In this document: positions 10,001 to 19,985 of the stretch, piece by piece | Layout: each line of letters starts with the position of its first letter | Position numbering within the stretch: the first letter of the stretch is position 1 | Assembly (NCBI GenBank): GCA_034698045.1 | Contig: JAQGAU010000325.1 | Span: 1 to 31,039, forward strand | From: Paramacrobiotus richtersi | Lineage: Eukaryota > Tardigrada > Eutardigrada > Parachela > Macrobiotidae | Length of the DNA: 31,039 bases | Direction of reading: 5' to 3' | Made by a program: the position numbers and the translations under genes | Notes under the pieces: generated by a model | Told to the model about the DNA's origin: nothing | The model's input: only the letters and a program-made list of their open reading frames with translations | Database searches by the model: none

Positions 10001-12778
10001 GAGAGGTAGCACCTCTGGCCTCCACACCGTTTATGTATGTGGACAATACAAACATTTCCTCCCTGAAAGGATGGCATGCCGCCGGAGTTCCGGGTAATTA
10101 TTTCTTCGTTTTTTTATTATGCAGAAATCGTCTCCTTTTTTGCGTTTTTTAATTTTAATATTTTTTCCCCATTTTATCGTTATCGCTTTTATCATGTCCA
10201 GGACGTATCAGTGCGGAGCGATTTTTTTATTCATTTTGTTTTCCACAAAAATACCAGAAACTTGCTTCCTTTGGCAAAACGGAAGATTTTTATCAGACAT
10301 TATATTTGCTAAATTCTATACAGTCCTTTGAGTGATTGTTACGTCATTATAGGTGAAATTGCCGGACTATGGGCCGCATACCAGCACTCCCGATCAATCG
10401 GCGGTCAGATCTCGTGGAGCGATCTTTTTGCCCCGGTCATCGATGTGCTACGCAAGGGTGTGCGCATTAATCACATCCTGGCCAGTGCCATTAATGACGC
10501 CCGGAACGATGTCCTCAATTATGACCCCGGTCTTACCGAGCTGTTCAGTCGCGAGGGAAAGGTGTTGAAGGAAAATGACATATATACCAACGAAAAACTG
10601 GCCGATACGATGCAGATTATTGCCAATGATCCGGAAGGTGTGAGGGAATTCTACAACGGTAGCATCGCGCAGAATCTGACCAAAGATTTTGCGGATGGAG
10701 GTGAGCGGCATTAAAACTTGGTAGACTTGCACTTTTGTATTATGTCGATGTCTTGGCATGTTTTGGTAATGGTGGAAGTATTAAGCTATTGTTTATCATG
10801 CTTAATGCCTTTTGTACTAGTTAGAGACATATTTGTCATGGTAATCCCACAACTGATAAAATCATTTTTTTGTTAGCGAAACGTTAATGTTAAAACATCA
10901 GTGATAATTATGGTGATCTATTTAATTTGTTCTATTGCGTGTACTATTCTTTAAATATTTTTAAACGAGTTGAGCAGTTTTTTTTTCTTGCTGCTTGTTT
11001 TTTCTAGGCGTTTTCTGTTTTCTCTGTGATAAAATATTTTTGTGTGATAAAATATTTTTATGTTCTTTAGGCGGTATAATCACTCTGGAAGACCTTAATA
11101 CCTACAAAGCCAACATCAAACCAGCGCTCAGATCCGTCCTGGACGATGATTCCTCCGTATTCGGTGTGCCACCGCCGGCCGGTGGTTTGATCATGCAGTA
11201 TATCGTTCAGATTATGGATGGCTATTACGGCTCTGCCGGAAACTCCACCATCGACTGGCAGGCCGCCACTCAGCCCGAACGAGATCTCTATAATCAACGC
11301 TACGTTGAAGCCATGAAATATGGTTATACGCGCCGCACGGAGATGGGCGATGAAGATTTCGTGCAGGAAGTCGCTAACGTAAGAGAAACGACGTGTTTTT
11401 CTTTCACATACTTATAAAAACTTTCACGTATGGGAGTATGTATAACTTAGAAAACAGGGAATGCAAAATAACGTAAAATTCTTAGAAATATCTGCAAATG
11501 TAGTAAACATTTTTACGGTGATAGAATATTTTACTGATCAATGTTCAATTTAAAAACTAGGTAATATATACGTGCTAGAAAAGTTGTGTCATTTTTGTTT
11601 GTTAAAAAATGGATTAAAATCTAAAAAAGTCCCTTTTTGTAGATGAAACAAGTGCTGCTCTCTCCATGGTTTGCCAGCCTAACACGCCGTCAAATAACAG
11701 AAGACAAAACTTCAGACGATCCACGTACCTACGGTATCCGAACCAACGGGAAGATCGGTAAACAAGGAACATCGCATTTATCTGTGGTCGATAAAGACGG
11801 AAATGCTGTTAGCCTGACCACAACCATCAATACGCAGTAAGTTATACCCGCCAGTGTCGAAGCAAGCCTTCTTCATCGTTTTGTTTTCTCGTCAGTTTTG
11901 GCGCGCGAAAAGTCTCCCCATCGACCGGCATCATCCTCAACAACGAAATGGACGACTTCAGCGTCAACCCCAACGAGCCCAATTTTTACGGACTGCCGCC
12001 GTCCCGCGCTAACTTTGTGGCGGCGGGGAAACGCCCCCAGTCTAGTTGTGCGCCGACCATTATGACCGACGCCAATGGGAATGTCAGGGTGGTGATCGGG
12101 GCTTCCGGGGGGTCGCGGATTATCTCTGCCACGGCCGAGGTGAGTCTTGTCGGGTGGTATCGATAGGAAACAAGGATGTGATGCGTTTTGTCCGACATTT
12201 GCAGGCTTTGTTGAGGATACTGTACTTGAATCAAAACGTTAAGGAAGCGATTGATGCGCCTCGGTTGCACCACCAACTGCTTCCTATGCAGGTCGAATAC
12301 GAGCCGGGAATCCGTCAGGTATACATCGATCATACCTGTACGAAATGTTAAGAAATTTTCTATTAAATATTTAAAAAAAATAAAAAAAAATTTTCTTTAA
12401 ATAAAAAATTTTAAAATAGTTAAAATTTTATTAAAAAAAGTTTCTGCTTCACAAGCTTGCAATAAAGCTGGTGGTAATTACGCAGCGGTTTATTGTCATT
12501 AAATTATTATTCAGTTCAGAATATGAAGGCAGAACGAAAGCGAAATAGATACACCATACAAATACGCTGTCGTATTGCTGTTTTGAAATACGCGCAGGAA
12601 TTTTTAACAAAAAATTATGCTTTTGCAGGATGATTTGCGGAGTTTGTCGAACATGGGTCACAAAGTAACGCTGCGCAAGTTCCCTTATGCAGTGGTACAG
12701 GGAATCCACCGGCTACCAGATGGATCACTGCAAGCCAACAGTGATCACCGGAAGGCCGGTACACCGGCTGGAGAGTGA
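7087..12778 (+). CDS. Gamma-glutamyltransferase, membrane-bound, copy A
   Basis: Type II membrane enzyme (EC 2.3.2.2) that cleaves gamma-glutamyl bonds of extracellular glutathione; made as a proenzyme that cuts itself. Exons: 7087-7307, 9255-9497, 9846-10093, 10353-10700, 11071-11378, 11643-11836, 11896-12139, 12205-12318, 12629-12778. Sum 2070 nt, 689 residues, all phases consistent. The first exon is a 73-residue cytoplasmic tail; then RKRR and the membrane span (MVAGVSLLVLVL). The large subunit has GIGGGFFMVMYN, REVAP and PPPAGG. The small subunit starts at the nucleophile Thr499 in QGTSHLSV (codon at 11769), followed by TTTIN, NNEMDDFS, GASGGSRI and PRLHHQLLP. QSSCAPTIM replaces the usual SSMCP. 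All catalytic residues I know are present, so it should be active. A second first exon exists at 8030. Confidence 0.93.
7308..8029 (+). other. Intron after first exon 1A; likely promoter of exon 1B
   Basis: 722 bases after the GTAGGC donor at 7308. No coding signature is seen. If 8030-8208 is a separate first exon, the 3' part of this stretch should hold its promoter. Confidence 0.4.
8030..8208 (+). CDS. Candidate alternative first exon of transferase copy A
   Basis: An ATG-started open frame of 59 codons plus two bases ends at a strong donor GTATGT (8209). It leaves codon phase 2, the same as exon 7087-7307, so it can join the acceptor at 9254 or 9257 and give a 675-residue isoform. No splice acceptor sits just before 8030, which argues for a first exon with its own promoter. 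The encoded tail is hydrophilic and carries YKTL and YADI (YxxPhi type) and an NPF motif. These are known endocytic-signal patterns, but function here is inference. Confidence 0.55.
8209..9254 (+). other. Long intron before the membrane-span exon
   Basis: About 1 kb with no gene seen. Part is very T-rich (8390-8480). It ends in a CAGCAG acceptor where either AG can be used: exon start 9255 or 9258. Confidence 0.6.
9650..9720 (+). repeat. T-rich low-complexity tract in an intron
   Basis: T-run and TATT/TATA-rich low-complexity sequence in intron 9498-9845 of transferase copy A. No coding, and no counterpart in copy B at the same place. Confidence 0.7.
11025..11059 (+). repeat. Two-copy direct repeat before a splice acceptor
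   Basis: TGTGATAAAATATTTTT occurs twice with an 18-base period, just before the acceptor at 11069-11070 of transferase copy A. Copy B has only one related sequence at this place. Confidence 0.75.
12358..12440 (+). repeat. A/T-only low-complexity tract in last intron of copy A
   Basis: A long run of A/T-only sequence (TTTAAAAAAAATAAAA type) lies in intron 12319-12628. It is absent from copy B. Confidence 0.8.
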
Positions 12779-13075
12779 TTGCTGTCTGTCTTCGGAGTGA
12801 TTTTACGATTAAGTTTTGATTCTTTTACCAAAGATTGTCGGGATTGGTTGGTTGTTGTGGCCTTGCGATCCGCGGTTTTGATGTTTACTTTTTCATGCTT
12901 TCCTCATCTGGCAGCCATTGTTAAGGTATTTTTATGGGCGAGAAACTGTGGGTTGGTGGAAAAGGGGTGTTACTTTGCAGCGGATATTCAGTGACTGTTT
13001 ACACAGAATTCTTGTGTGCTTGTGGACAGAAATCATTTTGAAGAATGGTTCGAAACTGGACGTCTTTAAGAATGT

Positions 13076-13081
13076 AATAAA
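13076..13081 (+). terminator. Poly(A) signal of transferase copy A
   Basis: AATAAA about 300 bases after the stop codon. The matching signal in copy B (17750-17755) sits the same distance from its stop, supporting real use. Confidence 0.65.
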
Positions 13082-13473
13082 ATTTTGTATTGTCTGAATG
13101 CGGTTCACGGATTACGACTCCATGGCCTCTGGGAGAACTGTGTGCAAAGAAACGTTTCTTCATTAATTTGTTCTGATTATAACACATCTCCGAATAAGTG
13201 CTTTACGGATAGCATTGGCGATGGTAGATCAAACTGTTGCTTGCCAAAAAAGCAGTACCCGCTGAAGTGCCTTCTGGACAGTTTCTTTGTTTATCCGAAC
13301 TAAATCTTTCTGCTAATTATCCCTGCAGGCTGCAGCATTTTGTGTCAATTAAAATTATTACTGCCTTACGTCGTTAGAATCTGATAAAATGTTCAGTGAA
13401 TAAAACAAAACGCAATGCACAACAACTGCTAATTATAATGACGTGATATGATTGGCTTGGTACAATAGGTGCC

Positions 13474-13620
13474 ACATACTCATATAAACAGGTATTCACA
13501 TACTCGTACTCATATACATGCATATGCATAACACAGGCTCATTATCCATACTCATAACACAAATGGATGCTCATAATAATTAATGTGTACGGTCAGCGTA
13601 CCGAATACTCATAACACGTA
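13474..13620 (+). repeat. Degenerate ACTCATA repeat tract
   Basis: Irregular copies of ACTCATA, CATACTCATAT and ACTCATAACAC are scattered through about 150 bases between the two transferase copies. It is not a clean tandem array. No coding role seen. Confidence 0.6.
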
Positions 13621-13894
13621 CAAAACTGTTACAAACCAAGAAGCTGAAGCAATTATGGCTCATGAGGTACATATCATACAGCCGAAGCTGCTGCTGTTAC
13701 TGGCGACAATAAGTACGTTGCGTGTGCCCACATACATGGCAGCATTTAAAATTAAGTTAACGGTTTGTTCATAGTGTCAGTCTTGATAATCACCAGTGTT
13801 GTCGTAGACCCCTTGTCACATGTACAACGTTGTACGCATGTACATGCCAATGCTCTGACGGTTTTCAGCAGGAAACTTAAGGTCACGCGTCACA

Positions 13895-16800
13895 ATGGTA
13901 GCGGGTGTTTCGTTGTTGGTGTTGATCCTCTATACATCTACTGGTGAAGTCGCGGGCAAATATTACGGAGTGAGGAATGCGCGGGAAAGTGGGTACCAGG
14001 GGTACGCGTACGGTAAAGACAGTTTCCCGGGAGCGGTTGACACGGATATTGCCCCTTCCAATTCTACTTTGGGCACATACTCCAGACAGGCCGTGGCGGC
14101 AGATGCGGCTGAATGTTCCGTAATGGGCAAGTAAGTCATTTATTGGTTTTTGAGCTTGTATTGGCAGTTTCGTTCTTCTACAGAATTGCTTTTTCGTTAG
14201 GACAGTTATCAACTTGCCACCCATAATATAATTATAGACTCTAAAAACTGAAATCAATTTTCGAATTTTCGCGTTATGTTACCAACAGTTAGTTACCATT
14301 AATCGTCAATTAACTGTAAAACAACTTTTAATCTATAATGAAATATCATGTTATATATGATTTATATTGCTTAGATTTTTGGCATTATTGTTATTGTCAT
14401 ATCGCTTTTACCGCAGCTATGTCCCGTTTTCGTTGTTACATATTTCAGGCAGAACCGATCGTGAGAACTGTTCAATTAGTTCAATTTTTTTGCAGTGATA
14501 TTTTAAAGAAAGGCGGAAATTCCATCGAAGCAGCAATAACAACGGCCTTATGCAGTGGTGTGTATCATCCGCACAGCTGTGGCATTGGTGGGGGATTTTT
14601 CATGGTGATGTATAATCGAAAAACCAACAACGCTACGGCGATCGATGGCCGAGAGGTGGCACCTCTGGCTTCCACACCGTTTATGTACGTGGAGAATACA
14701 AATATTTCCTCCCTGAAGGGATGGCATGCTGCCGGAGTTCCGGGTAATTATCTCTTTTTTTTCTGATTCTGCAGAATTTATTTCCCGTTTTTATTTATTG
14801 TTTTTTCAAGTGTTTCGATTTTATCGTTTTTCGGAATTTTCCCCATTTTATCGTCATCGCTTTTATGCGCAGGACGTGTCTGTGCCGAGGGGTTTTTTCT
14901 TTAATCTTTTTACCAAAAATACCTGAAACTTGTCTACTTTGGTGAAACCTAAGATCTTCATCAATATCTGTACCATAATATTTGTTTCATTCTGTACGAT
15001 CCTTGGGTGATTGTGACGTTATTATAGGCGAAGTTGCCGGACTATGGGCCGCATACCAGTACTCCCGATCAATGGGCGGTCAGATCTCGTGGAGCGATCT
15101 TTTTGCCCCGGTTATCGATGTACTGCGCAAGGGTGTGCGCATTAATCATATCCTGGCCGGTGCCATTAACGACGCCCGGGCAGATATCCTCAATTTTGAC
15201 CCAGGTCTCACCGCGATGTTCAGTCGCGCTGGCGAGGTCTTGAAGGAAAACGACATATACACCAACAAAAAACTCGCCGAGACGTTGCAGATAATTGCCA
15301 ATGATCCGGAAGGTGTTAGGGAATTCTACAACGGTAGCATCGCACAGAATCTGGCCAAAGATGTTGCTGATGGGGGTGAGCGTCATTCAAACGTCCTTGC
15401 ACACGTGTCGAAGTCCGCTTTTGTATCCTGTCAAAGTTTTTATGTTTTTCTACTGCTGGAAGTATCGAGCTATTGATTGTTTATCATGATTTTAGACTTT
15501 TTGCTTGTTAGATACGTATTATTTGTAATGGTAATCATAAAACTGATAACATCATTTTATAGCAGCGGAGCTTTAAGGTTAAAACATTATAATATTAATT
15601 TATGATGGTCTGTTACTCTGCAAAGTAGTGATCAGCTCTGCCAACATTTTTTCAAGCAAAATGAGAAACGAATTTTTTCCTTGTTGCTTGTTCTTTACGC
15701 ATTTTCTAGCCATGTTTCTGTTGTGAAAAATTGTTTTTATGTTATCTAGGCGGTATAATCACTCTGAAAGACCTGAATACTTACAAAGCTAACGTCAAAC
15801 CGGCGCTCAAATCCGTTCTGAATGATCACTCCTCCGTATTCGGTGTGCCGCCCCCAGCCGGTGGTTTGATCATGCAGTATATCGTTCAGATTATGGATGG
15901 TTATTACGGCTCGGCCGGAAACTCCACCATCGACTGGCAGGCCGCCACTCAGCCCGAACGAGATCTGTATAATCAACGCTACGTTGAAGCCATGAAGTTT
16001 GGTTATGGGCGCCGCACGGAGATGGGCGATGAGGATTTCGTGCAGGAAGTCGCTGACGTAAGCGAAAGACATGTTTATTTTGACATATAAAAACTTGCAC
16101 GTCTAACAGCAAGAGCCGGGAAGGCAGAAGTTACAAGAAAGACAGAACGCAGAGTTATTAAGTCTTACAACTGTCAAAAGTATCTGCAAATGTATTAAGC
16201 AGTTTTACGGCCATAGGAGAGATATAAAGGTTTTACTGGACCGCAACCAATGAAAAGTAATTAAGGAAGTGGACCATTTTTTTAATTGAAGACTGAATAA
16301 AATCTTAGAAATTCATTTTTGCAGATGAAGCAAGTGCTGCTCTCTCCATGGTTTGCCAGTCTAACACGCCGCCAGATAAGGGAAGACAAAACCTCGATTG
16401 ATCCGCGCACATACGGTGTCCAAATCACCGGGAAGCTCGATAAACAAGGAACATCGCATCTATCCATTGTCGATAAAGAAGGAAATGCTGCCAGCCTGAC
16501 CACAACCATCAATACACAGTGAGTGTGTTTGTACGAACGTCACAACAAGCCGCACCAATCACTTTCGTTTTCTTAGGTTTGGCGCGCGAAAAGTCTCCCT
16601 ATCGACCGGCATCATCTTGAATGATGAAATGGACGACTTCAGCGTCAACCCTAACGAGCCCAATTTCTACGGACTGCCGCCGTCCCCCGCTAACTTTGTG
16701 GCCGCCGGGAAACGCCCCCAGTCCAGCATGGCGCCGACCATTATGACCGATGCCAATGGGAATGTCAAGGTGGTCATTGGGGCCTCGGGGGGGTCGCGGA

Positions 16801-17465
16801 TTATCTCTGCCACGGCTCAGGTGAGTCTTGTCGGATGGTATCGACAGTAACAAGGATATGATGCGCTGTGTCCGACATTTGCAGGCTTTGGTGAGAATAC
16901 TCTACTTGAAGCAGAACGTTAAGGAAGCGATTGATGCGCCACGGTTGCACCACCAACTGCTTCCCATGCAGGTCGAATACGAGCCGGGAATCCGTCAGGT
17001 AACACATCGCAATGTTTCAGAGATATTCTTTGCTAACTGGGACAAATTCTTTATTTCATGATTATATGTTTCAGTGAAGCTGTGCGTATTGAGTAATAAA
17101 ATATCCAGACTTTCTGTTAATATTGTGAAATTTGCGGCTTCGCTGCATGCAATGCAGGACAACAAAGCTGATGCTGTTTTTGTCGTCAGGTTTTCAGTCA
17201 GTTCAAAACTCGGAGGCAATACGAAAGCGAGTAGATACGCCATATAAATACGCTGTAATATTATTTGTTTTCAAATACGAGCAGGACTTTTGGTGACCGA
17301 ATGATTTTCTTGTAGGATGATTTGCGGAGTTTGTCGAATATCGGTCACACACTAGTGCTGGTCGCGTCCCCTTATGCGGTTGTACAAGGAATCCACCGAC
17401 TACCAGATGGATCACTGCAAGCCAACAGTGATCACCGGAAGGCCGGAGCACCGGCTGGAGAGTGA
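13895..17465 (+). CDS. Gamma-glutamyltransferase, membrane-bound, copy B
   Basis: Tandem paralogue of copy A with the same reaction and topology. Exons: 13895-14130, 14496-14743, 15028-15375, 15750-16057, 16325-16518, 16577-16820, 16885-16998, 17316-17465; sum 1842 nt, 613 residues, phases consistent. The nucleophile is Thr423 in QGTSHLSI (codon at 16451). TTTIN, NDEMDDFS, QSSMAPTIM, GASGGSRI and PRLHHQLLP are intact, so it should be active. Copy A's first exons have no match upstream, and a 7-base length difference before the ATG puts their reading frame out of register. The protein therefore probably starts at 13895 with the membrane span (MVAGVSLLVLIL) and almost no cytoplasmic tail. If an upstream non-coding exon exists, it would join at the CAGCAG acceptor (13866-13871). 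Confidence 0.92.
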
Positions 17466-17749
17466 TTGCTGTCTGCCTCGGAGTGATTTTAACATTAAGT
17501 TTTGATTCTTTTACCAAAGATTGTCGGGATTGGTTGGTTGTTTATGGCCTTGCGATCCGCGGTTTTAATGTTTATCTTTTTCTTGCTTTCCTCATCTGGC
17601 AGCCAATTGTTAAGACATTTTTAAGGGTGAAAAACTGTGGGCTGGTGGAAAAAGGGTGTTCCTTTGCAGCAGATATTCAGTGATTTTTTATGGATAATGT
17701 TTTATGCGTGTTTCGAAGGGACTTGGAAATGTTTTGTCTTCGTGCGTGT

Positions 17750-17755
17750 AATAAA
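17750..17755 (+). terminator. Poly(A) signal of transferase copy B
   Basis: AATAAA 285 bases after the stop, aligned with the copy A signal at 13076. Confidence 0.65.
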
Positions 17756-17760
17756 TTTCT

Positions 17761-19403
17761 TTTTAAATTGTGGCTCACGAATTAGGTCTCGATGTGCTGT
17801 GGAAGCAGTAAATGTATGTCTGAGGGAACTTTTTATTTCATTACCCTTTAATACAATATTTAGTGCATTTTTATATTATACTGAATATTCAATTTTTCTT
17901 GTGATTGGATGTCTTCTGATGAGTATGTTCTCACTAAAAACAAAAATCATAACAAAAAAATAAAATAAACAACTTAATAGAAAATTAAAATAAACATCAT
18001 AATATTTAGTGAGTACATATGTAGAACAAAGGGTAGTGCATGTCGCGCAAATCAATACATAACGTAGATCAAATTACCGGTGTTAATAAGCACAACATAC
18101 GTAGCGAAGAAAATGCATTACTTTGCGACTGATATCGTCAGAACTGCCGTGACGACATGTGTTGTTCATGTTGTTACTATTGGCTTACGGTTAGTCCAGA
18201 TGAAAATTATGAAATAATAAACTGACATTTTTCGTCAGGGTCTAATTGGAAGGTAATTCGCAAAACTGGAACAGAGATCCTTAAGACGTACAATACTGGG
18301 ATAATTCCTGGTTGTGTTTGTCCAAGAGAGACAAGTGCGTAAACTATACTTACCCGTACTATATAGTAGCCACTACGGCAGAGATAAGGGAATATACCGT
18401 GTGGAAAATTAATTGGGAAATGTAGAGCACTCTTTTCCGGCCTTCACAGTTGATCAAAATAAGGAATTTAGGCTAATTACTGTAAGATTTTGGCAGATAT
18501 GCAATTACGTACGGTGTAAACAATTCCGCCAAAGCGGCTTATTAATGTACAGGAATGTGACTGTAATTACGCTACGAACGGCCGTCGAAAGCACCGCGAA
18601 GGCTAGTCCCGTGCGCATATATGCATCTGCGATCTGGAACGTTACCTAAACGCAATCCGCGAAGACCACTGGCCAGGATAATAGATTATGGTGTAATTTT
18701 GTCTCTATCAGCAGTAGTACATGTTGTAATTAGGTGGCATTACCTGATTAAAATTATCGGGTATGATTTATAAATAAATTGTTAATGTCTTCTCCGTTAT
18801 ACATACGCATATACAAATATCCAGAATGGTGTACTAAAATTTCAGTTAAACATGTGAGGGATAGTGTTTCCTGTCAGCCAGCGAAATTGTAATTTGCACT
18901 GGTTAGAATTATGTATCCTGCAAATTATTAAGTCAGTTAAATCAGTGAAAATGTACATGTATGTTATTCGCTTATTCAGGTTCTTTGGTCGCACAGAGGC
19001 ACATCGATTTTCGAGTATGTCCAGTAGAAAATCCGTGCTAATTAATGAGGTAGTACCTCGTATATAATCCGTATTCCCTGAGTACACTGTACAGTGCAGT
19101 ACACATGCGTCATCTGCCGACGCCAGACATCAATAGGTAACATACGTCACGATACGTATATACTTCCGCTGATCCCATAACGAGAAGTCCCTGTTGTTTC
19201 CGCGCAGTTCTTTCCTCAAGCATCTTCTACCGACACGCTCACGAAACACCACTGTGCAGTTCAAACCGTGCAGTTGTATATATTTTTAATTAAGAATCAT
19301 AAAAATTCTAAATAATCTATTACTCTGTGCGTCTCAATATAACGCGATTTTGGATATATGAACACTGCGATTATCTGTGCGACCTTGGACTTGTAAAGCC
19401 ACC
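17761..19403. other. Intergenic, no gene seen
   Basis: 1.6 kb of AT-rich sequence without convincing coding frames, RNA gene or repeat. The last few hundred bases may hold the promoter of the secreted-protein gene. Confidence 0.5.
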
Positions 19404-19415
19404 ATGAATCCACTT
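19404..19415 (+). other. Possible 4-codon first coding exon (MNPL)
   Basis: A near-ideal start context GCCACCATG is followed by three codons and a consensus donor GTAAGT (19416). Joined to the acceptor at 19960-19961 it reads in phase 0 through eight codons into the ATG at 19986 with no stop. It could add 12 residues to the secreted protein, or simply be a 5' exon with a minor start. Confidence 0.35.
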
Positions 19416-19985
19416 GTAAGTCTTTTATAACCGGAAGGTATTTACGACAGCGATGATAGGATGTTTACGACTGAACGTGCAGACGGGATGCTGGTAGGAG
19501 TACGGGGAGTAACAAAGGCAGGTGCGCATTAAGCCGCTCATCCAGGGCGACGGTCAATGCAAAAAAAAACTGCGCAGTGCGCATTGAATCGGCAACACTC
19601 CCCTTCCCCTGGAGCACCAACCCGGGTGAATGCACCAACCTGTAATCAACTTTTTTTTGTCTTTTTATCGAGACAAAAATTAGCCGTGTAAAAGTGTTTA
19701 CCCAGACGGTACTCAAACGGGAGTCAAACCCCGTATTTGTGCTCGATATATTACAGAGCAGTAGCGTCCTGGTTCGGGTCGTTAAACCGGCATTCCTGTT
19801 CATGTTACCGGCCCACACATGCTGCTAGTCCCATTCTACATCCCGTTGATCGCTTGGTTCATTCAAGTGCTTATACTCAACCGGTGGCACTAGTTTTCAT
19901 CGCTTATTCTAACCGTTTGTGTGTAAAGTCTGGTAATACAGTTTTGTAATTATTATTACAGAAATTCTTAAATTTCTTTCCCGCC

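Larger units (their letters stand above)
9070..13100 (+). repeat. Tandem duplication unit A (transferase)
   Basis: This pairs with unit B about 4.67 kb downstream. Similarity begins around a shared CAGTCTT...AATCACCAGTGTTGT stretch (9103), upstream of the membrane-span exon. It runs through all coding exons to the poly(A) signal. The two first exons (7087 and 8030) lie outside the unit. Confidence 0.85.
13735..17760 (+). repeat. Tandem duplication unit B (transferase)
   Basis: Second copy of the unit at 9070-13100, same orientation. Exons are identical in length (248, 348, 308, 194, 244, 114, 150) except the membrane-span exon. Introns have mostly diverged except near their ends. Confidence 0.85.

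Noticed and set aside
10448..10759. Minus-strand frames opposite transferase exons (also 15069-15386 and 15746-16072)
   Set aside because: Mirror frames of real exons. They recur in both copies only because the coding strand is conserved.
19465..19818. 117-residue minus-strand frame before the secreted-protein gene
   Set aside because: No family resemblance, and it crosses a simple A-run; probably chance.
19690..19830. Possible tRNA from GGTTCGGGTCG-like words
   Set aside because: No acceptor stem or anticodon arm could be folded around it on either strand.
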